DNA of 64,000 nucleotides from Halobacillus sp. Marseille-Q1614 (GCF_902809865.1 NZ_CADDWH010000001.1:930001-994000); one strand, 5' to 3'. Positions 1 through 9,886 are shown, numbered from the stretch's first letter. The notes: generated by a model not told the origin, from the letters alone. Numbers and translations: made by a program.

Positions 1-392
1 GGGCCCGTCTGCGAATGAGCACACTTTATACGATCGCAACGAATCATCAATACCTTGTAGTAGGTACAGATAATGCAGCGGAATGGTATACAGGATATTT
101 CACAAAATTTGGAGATGGCGGTGTTGATTTAGTGCCTTTAGTCAATCTTCCAAAAGGTGAAGTGAGAGAAATGGCTAAATATCTCGGTGTTCCTGAAGAA
201 GTTATCAACAAGCAGCCGAGCGCGGGCTTATGGGAAGGCCAGACTGATGAGAATGAAATGGGCACGAGTTATGATATGATCGACAGCTACTTAAGAGGAG
301 AAAGCATTCCGCAAAAGGATAAAGAAATTATTGAACGTATGCATAAAAGATCTGAGCATAAACGAAAAATAGCTCCAGGTCCTCTGAAATAA
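1..392 (+). CDS. nadE: NAD synthetase, ammonia-dependent (3' part only)
   Basis: The reading frame is open from the left window edge (frame beginning at base 3), so only about the last 130 residues are present. NadE makes NAD from deamido-NAD, ATP and ammonia in the cytoplasm. The fragment has the family's GTDNAAEW segment, the KFGDGGVDLVPL stretch and the SAGLWEGQTDE segment, and ends as NadE proteins do, near HKRKIAPGP. The usual length is about 270 residues, so the N-terminal ATP-binding half lies outside the window. A gap of about 70 bases separates it from the next gene on the same strand. Identification is firm. Confidence 0.95.
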   Translation, partial: ARLRMSTLYTIATNHQYLVVGTDNAAEWYTGYFTKFGDGGVDLVPLVNLPKGEVREMAKYLGVPEEVINKQPSAGLWEGQTDENEMGTSYDMIDSYLRGESIPQKDKEIIERMHKRSEHKRKIAPGPLK

Positions 393-462
393 AGGCTTCC
401 TTATTTTAACAGACTAAAACATTCTTCTTTGCTCCATAGTAATGGAAAAGGAGAATGTTTTT

Positions 463-1020
463 ATGTGGAAAATTATTGGATTTTTAACAATAGCGGCCCT
501 TTCTTTAATGGCCTGTAATCAAGACGTACCAGAAAAAGAAGAGACAGCACAAGAAGAGTTGTATCAGCCTATGGAATATTCAGAAGATGAAGGAAAGAAA
601 AAGGGTACTCAAATCCCAACAGGGGAAGACCAGTATTTTAAACGTTCTGCCCAGGAAGAAATGAAAGAAAATAAGTACTCAGAAACGACAAAGTCGCATG
701 ATAATCCTTTTAACAATGAGGATGCCATGTTAATTACCGAGAAAGTAAATGAACTGAAGGAAGTCACTTTAACACAGACTTTTACAAATGGGGAAAAAGC
801 TTTTATAGCTGTAAAAGTAAATCCGACAGACCGAAGGGATAAAGACATTGAAGAGAAAATTATTAAGAAAGCAGAAACGGTTACGGATCTGCCTATCGTA
901 GTATATACGAACATCAATGCCTGGAATCAAAAGAAAGAAGAAGATAACAGGCGAATGGCGACAGAAGCTCCTGAAAAAATAAAACAAAGGATTTCTGACT
1001 TTTTCAGTGGAAATAACTAA
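463..1020 (+). CDS. YhcN/YlaJ-family sporulation lipoprotein
   Basis: The start chosen is ATG 463, 9 bases after the AAAGGAG at 447-453; an upstream in-frame ATG at 442 has no ribosome site. The 185-residue product starts with a short hydrophobic signal ending in LMAC, a lipobox, so it should be processed and anchored as a lipoprotein. The mature part is charged and resembles the YhcN/YlaJ family of spore-associated lipoproteins, including NPTDRRDKDIEEKI and the later VVYTNINAWN segment. In Bacillus subtilis the related gene coxA also sits directly upstream of the yebC-like gene, which supports the assignment. The molecular role is unknown; members are made during sporulation. Confidence 0.75.
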   Translation: MWKIIGFLTIAALSLMACNQDVPEKEETAQEELYQPMEYSEDEGKKKGTQIPTGEDQYFKRSAQEEMKENKYSETTKSHDNPFNNEDAMLITEKVNELKEVTLTQTFTNGEKAFIAVKVNPTDRRDKDIEEKIIKKAETVTDLPIVVYTNINAWNQKKEEDNRRMATEAPEKIKQRISDFFSGNN

Positions 1021-1101
1021 AAAGTAACCCCGTTATCAAACAATAGCTTTTGTGATATATTGGTAAAGGAAAATGATTCGCTCCAGGGGAGGAGATTGCC
1101 T

Positions 1102-1854
1102 ATGGCAGGCCATTCTAAATGGAATAATATTAAACGCCGAAAAGGCGCGCAGGACGCTAAAAAGGGCAAAATATTCATGAAGAACGCCCGTGCCATATTT
1201 ATGGCAGCCCGTGAAGGCGGCGGAGATCCGGAAATGAATTCGAACCTTCGTCTCGCTGTAGATAAAGCAAAAGCGGATAATATGCCAAATGACAATATAG
1301 ATCGAGCTATTAAAAAGGCGACCGGTGACTTGGACGGCGTAAACTACGAAGAAATCACGTATGAAGGCTACGGCCCAGGCGGTGTAGCTGTCATGGTTAA
1401 AGTCTTAACCGACAATAAGAACCGGACGGCGGCTGAAGTTCGCCATGCCTTTAATAAAAATGACGGCAACTTAGGGGAAAACGGCTGTGTTTCTTTCATG
1501 TTTAATCGTAAAGGTTATTTGGTGATCGACCGGCAGGAAACTGATGCAGATGAAGAAGAATTGCTTCTAGAGGTTATCGAAGCTGGTGGTGAAGAACTCG
1601 AAACGAGTGAAGATCAGTTTGAAATTTATACATCACCCGAAGATTTTGTTGACGTTAAGACAGCACTCGAAGAAAATGGTTATAAATTTCAAACAGAAGA
1701 AGTAACAATGATCCCTGCGACCTATACACCGCTTGCAGAAGCCGGCGTTGAAAAAATGCTGAAGCTTATCGATACGCTGGAAGACAATGATGATGTACAG
1801 GAGGTTTATCATAATCTCGATGCAGATGAAGATGTACTAGAAAAGCTCTCCTAA
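1102..1854 (+). CDS. YebC/PmpR (TACO1) family regulator
   Basis: Cytoplasmic protein of 250 residues. It begins [20 protein letters not shown], the hallmark start of the YebC/TACO1 family, and keeps the [19 protein letters not shown] and [12 protein letters not shown] segments. The ATG at 1102 follows a good site (GGGGAGGAG, 1087-1095); an in-frame ATG at 1060 would add residues not found in the family. Members were first described as DNA-binding regulators and more recently as factors that help ribosomes through proline stretches, so the precise role is open. It is monocistronic in appearance, closed by an inverted repeat at 1864-1908. Confidence 0.93.
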   Translation: MAGHSKWNNIKRRKGAQDAKKGKIFMKNARAIFMAAREGGGDPEMNSNLRLAVDKAKADNMPNDNIDRAIKKATGDLDGVNYEEITYEGYGPGGVAVMVKVLTDNKNRTAAEVRHAFNKNDGNLGENGCVSFMFNRKGYLVIDRQETDADEEELLLEVIEAGGEELETSEDQFEIYTSPEDFVDVKTALEENGYKFQTEEVTMIPATYTPLAEAGVEKMLKLIDTLEDNDDVQEVYHNLDADEDVLEKLS

Positions 1855-1863
1855 TTCTCTCTT

Positions 1864-1908
1864 ATAAAAGCTGTTGCTTCTGAACATACTAGAAGTAACA
1901 GCTTTTAT
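1864..1908 (+). terminator. Hairpin after the yebC-like gene
   Basis: A nearly perfect inverted repeat (ATAAAAGCTGTTGCTTCT pairing with AGAAGTAACAGCTTTTAT) follows the stop by 10 bases. The U-run is short, so termination may be partial. It lies just upstream of the bofC ribosome site. Confidence 0.6.
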
Positions 1909-1924
1909 ATTAGGGGGATGCAAG

Positions 1925-2251
1925 ATGCAAAGTTGGCTAGTAATTTCGGTCTTATTTATCAGCTCATTCACCTTTACCGCCAATGAACCAGTCCGCGAGG
2001 TGAAAAACCACAGCCTGGCCAGTTCAGCTGTCACAAAAGAAGACAAAGCTGTTCCGGCTTTTGTCTTAAGAGAGCCGCTGGAGTTAAAGGTCATTTTAAA
2101 TACTTATGAAAATGACAATTTAGTGGATACAAAAGAAAAAGTAGAAACCATCTGGGCGATGGAGGACTTCTGGGCACAGTATGACGGATGGGTTGTCGAA
2201 GATCAAAGAACGGGACAAATCACGTTTAAAAGAGAGTTAGAAATAGCTTAA
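1925..2251 (+). CDS. bofC: BofC-like forespore protein, C-terminally shortened
   Basis: In Bacillus subtilis BofC is a secreted forespore protein that restrains the SpoIVB protease and so delays pro-sigma-K processing. The start chosen is ATG 1925, behind GGGGG at 1913-1917. The 108-residue product has a signal-like N-terminus (MQSWLVISVLFISSFTFTA) and then the BofC N-terminal domain, seen as LELKVILNTYEND, ETIWAMEDFWAQYDGW and GQITFKRE. The family is normally about 170 residues; here the frame ends right after this domain and a terminator follows, so the C-terminal domain is missing. I found no continuation in another frame. Name is by domain and position next to ruvA. Confidence 0.75.
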   Translation: MQSWLVISVLFISSFTFTANEPVREVKNHSLASSAVTKEDKAVPAFVLREPLELKVILNTYENDNLVDTKEKVETIWAMEDFWAQYDGWVVEDQRTGQITFKRELEIA

Positions 2252-2258
2252 TAAACGA

Positions 2259-2289
2259 AAAACACCTTATTTAATTTAAGGTGTTTTTT
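2259..2289 (+). terminator. Intrinsic terminator after bofC
   Basis: Stem AACACCTTA / TAAGGTGTT (2261-2269 with 2277-2285) followed by six T. Confidence 0.85.
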
Positions 2290-2308
2290 CACTTATGCGA
2301 ACATGTGC

Positions 2309-2337
2309 TTGTGTGTTACAATTAAAGTTACTATAAT
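2309..2337 (+). promoter_or_regulatory. Putative sigma-A promoter of ruvAB
   Basis: TTGTGT (2309-2314), 17-base spacer, TATAAT (2332-2337), about 30 bases upstream of ruvA. Confidence 0.55.
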
Positions 2338-2365
2338 AACGCAGAATAAGAGGGATATACGAAAA

Positions 2366-2977
2366 ATGATTGCATACATCAAAGGGAAAGTTTCAGCTGT
2401 TGAAGAGGATGGGATTGAACTTGAGACCCAGGGCATCGGCTATGAAATTCTCTGCCCCAACCCCTATCAGTTCGAATTACATAAAGAAGTTAAAGTACAC
2501 ACTTATCACTATATTAGAGAAGACCAGCAATCTTTATACGGGTTTAAGAAAAAAGAAGACAAGCTGCTTTTTGCTAAGCTGCTGAATGTTTCAGGCATCG
2601 GTCCTAAAGGTGCACTAGCGATTCTTGGAAGCGTCAGTGTGCCTGAATTTGTATCAGCGATTGAGCAGGAAGATGATAAGTATCTTACCCGCTTTCCAGG
2701 GGTTGGCAAGAAGACAGCCCGTCAGATGATATTAGACCTTAAAGGAAAACTTGTGATATGGCTTCCGGATGAAGAGAATGAGCAAACGATCTTCTACCAG
2801 GAAGACTTAACTTCAAGTGAAAAACGCGAACGCATTAAAGAAGCTCTCGAGGCATTAAAAGCACTGGGCTATTCAGATAAAGAATTAAATAAAGTCCAGC
2901 CAGAGCTTGCGAAAGCTAAAGAAGCAAATGTAGATGATTATGTAAGACAAGGTTTACAGCTGCTCCTTAAATCCTAG
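2366..2977 (+). CDS. ruvA: Holliday junction helicase subunit RuvA
   Basis: RuvA binds four-way DNA junctions as a tetramer and recruits the RuvB motor for branch migration. The 203-residue product starts [20 protein letters not shown] at ATG 2366; an upstream in-frame GTG/ATG region at 2303 lies in the promoter. It has the N-terminal OB fold, the helix-hairpin-helix pair ([16 protein letters not shown] and [16 protein letters not shown], about residues 70-130) and a C-terminal helical domain that contacts RuvB ([15 protein letters not shown]). ruvB follows 20 bases later, so the two are cotranscribed. The length is normal for the family. Confidence 0.97.
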   Translation: MIAYIKGKVSAVEEDGIELETQGIGYEILCPNPYQFELHKEVKVHTYHYIREDQQSLYGFKKKEDKLLFAKLLNVSGIGPKGALAILGSVSVPEFVSAIEQEDDKYLTRFPGVGKKTARQMILDLKGKLVIWLPDEENEQTIFYQEDLTSSEKRERIKEALEALKALGYSDKELNKVQPELAKAKEANVDDYVRQGLQLLLKS

Positions 2978-2997
2978 CAGAAAGGAGAAGATCACAC

Positions 2998-3999
2998 GTG
3001 GAAGAACGAATGATTTCCGGAGAGTTGCAGGGCGCAGAAGAAGAGATTGAATTAAGTCTTCGTCCTGAAACGTTAAATCAATATATTGGACAGGATAAAG
3101 CGAAAGAGAATCTCAGCATCTTCATCCAAGCCGCCAAAATGAGAGAAGAGCCGCTTGATCATTCACTGCTTTACGGACCGCCCGGCTTAGGAAAAACAAC
3201 GCTCGCTTCCATTATTGCGAATGAAATGGGCGTGCAGTTTAGAACGACTTCCGGGCCTGCTATTGAAAGAGCAGGAGATTTAGCGGCGATTTTATCCTCA
3301 TTAGAACCGGGGGATGTTCTGTTTATAGATGAAATTCACCGCCTGCCCCGTTCGGTAGAAGAAATCCTATATCCGGCGATGGAGGATTTTTGTTTAGATA
3401 TCGTCGTTGGGTCAGGACCGAGTGCCCGCTCTGTAAGGCTCGACCTTCCTCCCTTTACTTTAGTCGGAGCGACCACAAGGGCCGGTTTGCTGTCCGCGCC
3501 TTTACGCGACCGTTTTGGGGTTCATTGCCGCCTGGATTATTATGATACAGCAGCGCTGCGTTCTATTGTTGAACGGACGGCTGATATTTTTCATGTGGGC
3601 ATTGATCACGAAGCGGCCGTGGAAGTAGCCCGGCGTTCAAGGGGAACACCAAGAATAGCGAACCGCCTGTTAAAGAGGGTAAGAGATATCGTTCAGGTGC
3701 GCGGTGAGGATACAATCACAATTCCAACAACGCAAACGGCGTTAAAAATGCTGCAAGTTGATGATGAGGGGCTAGACCACATTGACCACAAACTGCTCGT
3801 CGCTATTATCGATCAGTTTCGCGGCGGGCCTGTGGGACTTGATACTCTCGCAGCCACTGTTGGAGAAGAATCGCAGACAATTGAAGATGTTTATGAACCC
3901 TTCTTATTGCAGCGGGGATTCATCCAGCGGACGCCAAGGGGGCGGGTCGTTACCCCGAAAGCTTATGAACACTTTAACCGGGAGGTGCCTGGCTCTTGA
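2998..3999 (+). CDS. ruvB: Holliday junction ATPase RuvB
   Basis: RuvB is the hexameric AAA+ motor that drives branch migration with RuvA. The 333-residue protein starts at GTG 2998 behind AAAGGAG. It shows Walker A GPPGLGKT (residues 60-67), Walker B FIDEIH (about 109-114), the sensor region [19 protein letters not shown] and the C-terminal winged-helix part ([12 protein letters not shown]). The stop codon overlaps the probable TTG start of the next small gene, indicating one transcript. The assignment is certain; the start is supported by the ribosome site and by alignment to known RuvB N-termini. Confidence 0.98.
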   Translation: MEERMISGELQGAEEEIELSLRPETLNQYIGQDKAKENLSIFIQAAKMREEPLDHSLLYGPPGLGKTTLASIIANEMGVQFRTTSGPAIERAGDLAAILSSLEPGDVLFIDEIHRLPRSVEEILYPAMEDFCLDIVVGSGPSARSVRLDLPPFTLVGATTRAGLLSAPLRDRFGVHCRLDYYDTAALRSIVERTADIFHVGIDHEAAVEVARRSRGTPRIANRLLKRVRDIVQVRGEDTITIPTTQTALKMLQVDDEGLDHIDHKLLVAIIDQFRGGPVGLDTLAATVGEESQTIEDVYEPFLLQRGFIQRTPRGRVVTPKAYEHFNREVPGS

Positions 4000-4196
4000 C
4001 GGGCATGGGTAAAATCTTTATTGTTATAGGGGTTGTATTTATAGTCATAGGTCTGATATGGAATTTGTTCGGTCGCCTGCCTGGAGATTTCACTTTTAAA
4101 AAAGGGTCAGTGACTGTTTATTTCCCGATTATGACCTCGATTATTGCAAGTATTGTTTTAACACTAATATTTTATATAATAGGAAGAATCAGGTAA
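3996..4196 (+). CDS. DUF2905-family small membrane protein
   Basis: A 66-residue protein, [19 protein letters not shown] at its N-terminus, with two membrane segments (about residues 6-24 and 42-63) around a short polar loop [17 protein letters not shown]. That loop is typical of DUF2905. The likely start is TTG 3996, 8 bases after GGAGGTG (3981-3987); ATG 4005 is the alternative. It overlaps the ruvB stop and precedes queA by 23 bases. The same small gene lies between ruvB and queA in other Bacillaceae. Function is unknown. Confidence 0.85.
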   Translation: MTGMGKIFIVIGVVFIVIGLIWNLFGRLPGDFTFKKGSVTVYFPIMTSIIASIVLTLIFYIIGRIR

Positions 4197-4219
4197 TTAG
4201 AATGGGAGTATAGTATCTT

Positions 4220-5245
4220 ATGGATATTAAGCAGTATGATTTTGATTTACCGGAAGAGCTGATCGCTCAGGTTCCATTAAGAGATCGATCTTCCTCTAAG
4301 TTAATGGTGCTCGATCGTAAGAAAGAAACGATTAATCATCGCAGTTTTAAGGATATTAAAGAGTATCTTAAAAAAGGAGATTGTCTCGTTTTAAATGATA
4401 CGAGAGTATTGCCGGCAAGGCTTTACGGTTCAAAGGCGGAAACCGGAGGAAAAGTGGAAGTGCTTCTTTTACATCAGGGATCGAACGACGAATGGGAAGT
4501 TCTCGTGAAACCTGCGAAGAAAGTAAAACTAGGCACAAAGATTATTTTCGGGGACGGTCAGCTGACAGCAGAGTGTACAGAGATTCAGGCGCACGGGGGA
4601 CGGAAAGTTCGCTTTTCGTATGAAGGTATTTTTCTTGAAGTTCTTGAAACACTAGGTGAAATGCCTCTTCCTCCTTATATTAAGGAACAGCTTTCAGACA
4701 GAGAGCGTTATCAGACGGTTTACGCGAAAGAAGAAGGTTCTGCGGCTGCTCCGACAGCAGGACTCCACTTTACCAATGAATTATTAAAAGAGATTGAAGA
4801 TGCCGGCGTAGAGATTGCTTACTTGACCTTACATGTTGGCCTTGGGACTTTCCGGCCGGTAAGCGTTGAGAATGTAGAAGACCATGAAATGCATGCAGAG
4901 TTTTACCAGCTCAGTGAAGAGACAGCGGCCCAGCTGAGAAGGATCCGTGAAAATGGCGGGCGGGTCATCTCTGTTGGAACCACTACAACTCGCACGCTTG
5001 AAACGATTATGAGAGATTATGGGCGTTTTCAGGCCTCTAGCGGCTGGACAGACATCTTTATCTATCCTCCTTATGAATTAAAAGCGATCGATGGGCTGAT
5101 CACTAATTTTCATCTGCCGCAGTCGACGCTGATTATGCTGGTCAGCGCTTTTGCATCAAGGGATTTTATTCTAGAAGCTTATCGTACGGCTGTAGAAAAG
5201 CAATATCGGTTTTTTAGCTTTGGCGATGCAATGTTCATTCGCTAG
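4220..5245 (+). CDS. queA: tRNA preQ1(34) S-adenosylmethionine ribosyltransferase-isomerase
   Basis: QueA transfers and rearranges the ribose of S-adenosylmethionine onto preQ1 in tRNA, forming epoxyqueuosine. The 341-residue product begins with [13 protein letters not shown], and carries [14 protein letters not shown], the [12 protein letters not shown] motif, [11 protein letters not shown] and the C-terminal [20 protein letters not shown]; all are family signatures. Length is normal. tgt, which inserts preQ1 into the same tRNAs, follows 24 bases later, so two consecutive steps of queuosine synthesis are adjacent. It acts in the cytoplasm. Confidence 0.97.
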   Translation: MDIKQYDFDLPEELIAQVPLRDRSSSKLMVLDRKKETINHRSFKDIKEYLKKGDCLVLNDTRVLPARLYGSKAETGGKVEVLLLHQGSNDEWEVLVKPAKKVKLGTKIIFGDGQLTAECTEIQAHGGRKVRFSYEGIFLEVLETLGEMPLPPYIKEQLSDRERYQTVYAKEEGSAAAPTAGLHFTNELLKEIEDAGVEIAYLTLHVGLGTFRPVSVENVEDHEMHAEFYQLSEETAAQLRRIRENGGRVISVGTTTTRTLETIMRDYGRFQASSGWTDIFIYPPYELKAIDGLITNFHLPQSTLIMLVSAFASRDFILEAYRTAVEKQYRFFSFGDAMFIR

Positions 5246-5254
5246 GCTGATTGA

Positions 5255-6406
<1,152 letters not shown>

Positions 6407-6423
6407 GAAAGGGGGAAATATGA

Positions 6424-6687
6424 ATGGAAACATTAGTAGGATTACTGCCTATTATTCTAATGTTTGTTATTTTCTATTTCTTGTTAATCCGTCCACAACA
6501 GAAAAAGCAGAAAGCTGTACAGCGAATGCAGTCGGACTTGCAAAAAGGAGATAGAATCGTGACGATTGGAGGAATGCACGGTACCATTCATGCGATTGAT
6601 GAAGGTACGTTAGTGATCAGTGTGCAAGATGGAACTCAGCTGAAGTTCGATCGTTCTTCTGTTCGTGAAAAACTAAATCAAGACTAA
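6424..6687 (+). CDS. yajC: Preprotein translocase accessory subunit YajC
   Basis: A membrane protein of 87 residues that associates with SecDF and the SecYEG translocon. One N-terminal membrane segment (LVGLLPIILMFVIFYFLLI) is followed by the family signature RPQQKKQKAVQ and a small cytoplasmic domain with GDRIVTIGGMHGTI. The ATG at 6424 follows AAAGGGGG. It closes the queA-tgt cluster, and secDF lies 3.2 kb downstream. Identification is secure. Confidence 0.95.
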   Translation: METLVGLLPIILMFVIFYFLLIRPQQKKQKAVQRMQSDLQKGDRIVTIGGMHGTIHAIDEGTLVISVQDGTQLKFDRSSVREKLNQD

Positions 6688-6736
6688 TAAGAAAGTACTG
6701 TTACATACAGGACCTTCTTTATAAAAACAAGAAAAA

Positions 6737-6765
6737 AATCCCGATTAATTCGGGATTTTTTTAAT
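6737..6765. terminator. Bidirectional terminator between yajC and the convergent membrane gene
   Basis: Stem AATCCCG / CGGGATT (6738-6757) with T-runs on both strands (seven A before, seven T after), placed between two convergent genes. Confidence 0.85.
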
Positions 6766-7144
6766 GCTTTACACTTCTTCTCGGCAGGTTGATTCCAATC
6801 ATACCGCCAAGCGAAGCCGCCAAAAGGAGACCGCCAAAATAACTTAATTGCGGAACAGAAACCCAGCGGTTTTCAAAAATGACTTGAAATAGCATGATTA
6901 ACACTACAAAAGTAAGCCCTGTTGTCAATCCGGTAAGCCAGCCTTTCTTTTCTCCTTTATAAGCCGCCATTAATCCTCCGAACAGCAAAGTGCTTAACCC
7001 TGCTAATAAGGCCAATTGATTTAAGGTGTCTGTATCCATTGTCGTAAATCTGAGCAGCCCGGAAAGTACTGTGGAAAATAATATCATTAAAATAAGGATC
7101 GAGCCTATCCCATAACCGAGAACACCTTGCAGCCATCTCTTCAT
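6761..7144 (-). CDS. TIGR04086-family membrane protein (YrzE-like)
   Basis: A 127-residue minus-strand protein with four predicted membrane segments (starting LQGVLGYGIGSILILMILF and ending at a YFGGLLLAASLGGMIGINLP segment). The pattern and position after yajC match the YrzE/TIGR04086 family of Bacillales, whose role is unknown. It is transcribed towards yajC and shares the terminator between them. Its start region faces the ArsB/NhaD carrier gene, with an inverted repeat in the 120-base gap. Confidence 0.75.
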   Translation of the reverse strand: MKRWLQGVLGYGIGSILILMILFSTVLSGLLRFTTMDTDTLNQLALLAGLSTLLFGGLMAAYKGEKKGWLTGLTTGLTFVVLIMLFQVIFENRWVSVPQLSYFGGLLLAASLGGMIGINLPRRSVKH

Positions 7145-7177
7145 ATTCCTACCCCCTTAATTGCTTGTCTTAATTAC

Positions 7178-7193
7178 TATATGCAAGCATATA
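7178..7193. promoter_or_regulatory. Inverted repeat between divergent genes
   Basis: TATATGC-AA-GCATATA, a perfect 7-base dyad, lies between the divergently transcribed membrane gene and the carrier gene. It could be a binding site for a dimeric regulator; no regulator is known. Confidence 0.35.
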
Positions 7194-7267
7194 AATGAGT
7201 TAGAAGCAGATTTAAGAGCGTTTTTTAGTTTATGGCCAATAAATTGACTAAAAAAAGGGGTAGGTAT

Positions 7268-8557
7268 ATGACCACACTGCTAACCATATTAATTTTCATC
7301 GTTAGTTACTTGCTGCTTATGATGGAAAAATGGAACCGGGCGCTTGTGGCTCTTACGGGCGGCGTTTTGTTACTCATTTGCAATGTGTACGAGTGGGATG
7401 ATGCGTTTGGCTTTATCGACTGGAAGACAATATCTCTGTTGTTTTCGATGATGGTCTTAGTCTCAATAACCAAAAAAACGGGTATCTTTACCTTTGCCGC
7501 TATCAAGCTTGCTCAGTTAGTAAAGGGCAGACCGATTCCTTTATTAGTTGTTTCAGGATTATTCACAGCAATTGGTTCGGCTTTTTTAGATAACGTAACG
7601 ACTGTCCTCTTATTCGTACCCGTTCTGCTTTCTCTTGTTAAGCAGCTTCAGCTCCCGGCATTTCCTTATTTACTCACTACTATTTTCGCATCCAATATCG
7701 GAGGAGCCTCTACGCTTATTGGAGACCCTCCCAATATTATGATTGGCCAGGCCGTGAATCACTTTACCTTTCTTTCTTTCATTAATCATCTAGGGCCTGT
7801 GACTCTGATTGTTTTAATTTTCACTTTATGGATCCTCATGTCTATCTTCAAAAAGCAGCTAACGTACGATGAGAGAAGAGCCCAAACATTTATGGAGATG
7901 GATGCCAGTGAACATTTAGTAAGGAGTCCCCTTCTTTACAGGTCTGTTGGTGTACTTCTTCTGACCATTTCCGGATTTATGCTGCACCCTTTTATTCATA
8001 TGGACCTGACTACGATTGCTGTAACGGGAGCCCTGCTGTTAATGTTTCTAACGGATAATGAAATAGATGTAGAGCAGGTATTTCACGAAGTTGAATGGGT
8101 GACTTTATTTTTCTTTATCGGGTTATTTATGCTTGTCGGCGGATTGGAAACGGTAGGGTTAATTGATGAGCTGGCAAGAGGGATTGTCTGGATTTCTGAT
8201 GGAGACCTCCCGTTTACGTCCATGCTCATGCTCTGGACATCTGGAATATTATCAGGGGTGGTAGATAATATTCCATTTGTAGCTGCGATGATTCCTGTCG
8301 TACAGGAACTTCAAGGGTATGGCATGATGAATGTCGATCCCATCTGGTGGTCACTTGCTCTTGGAGCTTGTTTAGGAGGGAACGGTACTTTAATCGGTGC
8401 CTCAGCCAATGTCGTGGTAGCAGGACTTGCTGCCAGTTACAGGGAGCCTATTCCTTTCTTTAAATTTGCTCTTTACGGAGTGCCGATTCTCTTCTTATCT
8501 TTAATTATCAGTACTTTCTACATTATGATCAGGTATTTACTCCCTTTTATGACATAA
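7268..8557 (+). CDS. ArsB/NhaD-superfamily ion transporter
   Basis: A 429-residue integral membrane protein with roughly 11-12 membrane segments. The start chosen is ATG 7268, behind GGGGTAGG; an ATG at 7232 would add a short charged stretch. Two internally related motifs typical of the ArsB/NhaD/citrate superfamily are visible: FLDNVTTVLLFVPV with NIGGASTLIGDPPNIMIG in the first half, and VVDNIPFVAAMIPV with LGGNGTLIGASANVVV in the second. Family members exchange sodium and protons, export arsenite, or carry organic acids; substrate cannot be told from the sequence. It stands alone, which fits a general ion carrier more than an ars operon. Confidence 0.8.
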   Translation: MTTLLTILIFIVSYLLLMMEKWNRALVALTGGVLLLICNVYEWDDAFGFIDWKTISLLFSMMVLVSITKKTGIFTFAAIKLAQLVKGRPIPLLVVSGLFTAIGSAFLDNVTTVLLFVPVLLSLVKQLQLPAFPYLLTTIFASNIGGASTLIGDPPNIMIGQAVNHFTFLSFINHLGPVTLIVLIFTLWILMSIFKKQLTYDERRAQTFMEMDASEHLVRSPLLYRSVGVLLLTISGFMLHPFIHMDLTTIAVTGALLLMFLTDNEIDVEQVFHEVEWVTLFFFIGLFMLVGGLETVGLIDELARGIVWISDGDLPFTSMLMLWTSGILSGVVDNIPFVAAMIPVVQELQGYGMMNVDPIWWSLALGACLGGNGTLIGASANVVVAGLAASYREPIPFFKFALYGVPILFLSLIISTFYIMIRYLLPFMT

Positions 8558-8664
8558 GGTCTGTTAAGCGATGTGAAAAGGTATTTGCTGCACTTCTGCT
8601 TAAAACCGAGTAAGTTTCCTTATATTAAAAGTTAACAGAGTCATGTCATAAAAAAATCATTATA

Positions 8665-8705
8665 GGTCATCTTAAGAAATAGAGCTTAAGAAGGGCAGGA
8701 TGACC
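8665..8705 (+). promoter_or_regulatory. Hairpin enclosing the ribosome site of the DUF421 gene
   Basis: GGTCATC (8665-8671) can pair with GATGACC (8699-8705), enclosing CTTAAG/CTTAAG (8671-8676, 8685-8690; the first base is shared). The Shine-Dalgarno-like AAGAAGGG at 8688-8695 falls inside, two bases before the helix that ends just upstream of ATG 8707. Sequestration of the start region is possible. Confidence 0.3.
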
Positions 8706-8706
8706 G

Positions 8707-9360
8707 ATGATTATTGGTGAGTTAATACTTCGGACCGTGATAACCTACTTGCTGATTCTGCTGATTTTTCGCATTATGGGGAAGAGGGAAATTGGTGAAT
8801 TAAGCGTAATGGATCTCGTCGTTTTTGTAATGTTAGCAGAGATTGCCGTATTCTTAATTGAACAGCCTGAATCTCCCATTTGGGAAGCAATTGTACCGAT
8901 GGCTGTTCTATTAATGGTGCAGTGGGGAAGCGCTTATTTTTCTTTAAAAAGCAGGAGGTTCAGGGAATGGTTTGACGGGAAACCTTCTATATTAATCAGA
9001 AATGGAAAAATCGATGAGAGGGAAATGAAAAGGCAGAGGTATAATTTTTCTGACTTGCTCCTTCAATTAAGGGAGAAAGGCTTTCAGCATATTGACGATA
9101 TAGATTATGCCATTCTGGAGCCCTCGGGAAAGCTTTCGGTATTTGAAAAAGATGAAAACAATCATTCTCACTATGCCGTAGTCCTCATTGCCGATGGAGA
9201 TGTACAGTACACTGGGCTTAAGTCGATACAAAAAAATAAAGATTGGCTGATGAACGAAGTGAAAAAACGGGGGTTCCATTCCTTTTCCGATGTTTCCTTA
9301 TGCACCATAAATACAGATGGGGAAATTTCGATGGATCGCAATGATGAGGCAGACCAATAA
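8707..9360 (+). CDS. DUF421 (YetF/YrbG-like) membrane protein
   Basis: A 217-residue protein with three N-terminal membrane segments (ILRTVITYLLILLIFRIMG, VMDLVVFVMLAEIAVFL, IVPMAVLLMVQWGSAYF) and a cytoplasmic C-terminal half. The MGKREIGELSVMDLVVFV and IDDIDYAILEPSGKLSVF segments are DUF421 signatures. The family is common in spore formers; YetF proteins have been linked to the spore membrane, but function is unsettled. In Bacillus subtilis yrbG occupies the same place, followed by spoVB, which is absent here. It ends in a strong terminator. Confidence 0.85.
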   Translation: MIIGELILRTVITYLLILLIFRIMGKREIGELSVMDLVVFVMLAEIAVFLIEQPESPIWEAIVPMAVLLMVQWGSAYFSLKSRRFREWFDGKPSILIRNGKIDEREMKRQRYNFSDLLLQLREKGFQHIDDIDYAILEPSGKLSVFEKDENNHSHYAVVLIADGDVQYTGLKSIQKNKDWLMNEVKKRGFHSFSDVSLCTINTDGEISMDRNDEADQ

Positions 9361-9365
9361 GAAAG

Positions 9366-9407
9366 AACAAGCCAGCAGACGGTTTTCGTCATGCTGGCTT
9401 GTTTTTG
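9366..9407 (+). terminator. Intrinsic terminator after the DUF421 gene
   Basis: Stem ACAAGCCAGCA / TGCTGGCTTGT (about 9367-9377 with 9392-9402) followed by TTTT. Confidence 0.85.
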
Positions 9408-9524
9408 AGGAAAGGGACAGGTTTTGGAATGTTCCTTCTCAAAGGCAGGAAATTCATATACAATGAGTTATATGTGCTAAAAATAACTGCTTTTATAGAT
9501 ACTATATAAAAAGGAGGGCTAGAC

Positions 9525-9824
9525 ATGGAGGAAAGAATGCCTGTCAGCCTATGGAAAGGTACTGTACAGCCGGTTTTGGACAGCAAAGCTGAAGAATTCA
9601 GGCAATTGGGTTACAGCAATACGGCAAGTGAAGATATTTGGAAATGCATGATGAAGAAAGTATGGAAAAATGACCCCGCTAAACGTCTGTATGAAGTTGT
9701 GCAGGATATTTTTCATTTAAGCAGCAATCAGTATGTGAGCTATATTACGGTTGAAGCTTATCAAAATGATGATCTAATGGCTTCTATAAACGCAGTAAAT
9801 ACTCACTCCGCAGAAAAGGAGTAA
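9525..9824 (+). CDS. comN: ComN-like post-transcriptional regulator
   Basis: A 99-residue cytoplasmic protein with no membrane segment. In Bacillus subtilis ComN (YrzD) sits just upstream of secDF, affects comE mRNA and interacts with DivIVA at the poles. The sequence has the pattern of that family: WKGTVQPVLDSKAEEFRQLGY, then WKCMMKKVWKN and LSSNQYVSYITVEAYQN. The ATG at 9525 follows AAAGGAGGG. secDF starts about 120 bases downstream. The assignment rests on position and these segments; the comE operon that ComN may influence is also in this window (56.2-59.7 kb). Confidence 0.8.
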   Translation: MEERMPVSLWKGTVQPVLDSKAEEFRQLGYSNTASEDIWKCMMKKVWKNDPAKRLYEVVQDIFHLSSNQYVSYITVEAYQNDDLMASINAVNTHSAEKE

Positions 9825-9886
9825 AACTTAGCATTGATTATATAAGAGATAGTAGTAAAATTGGAAAAGTAATGAAATAATCAGGA

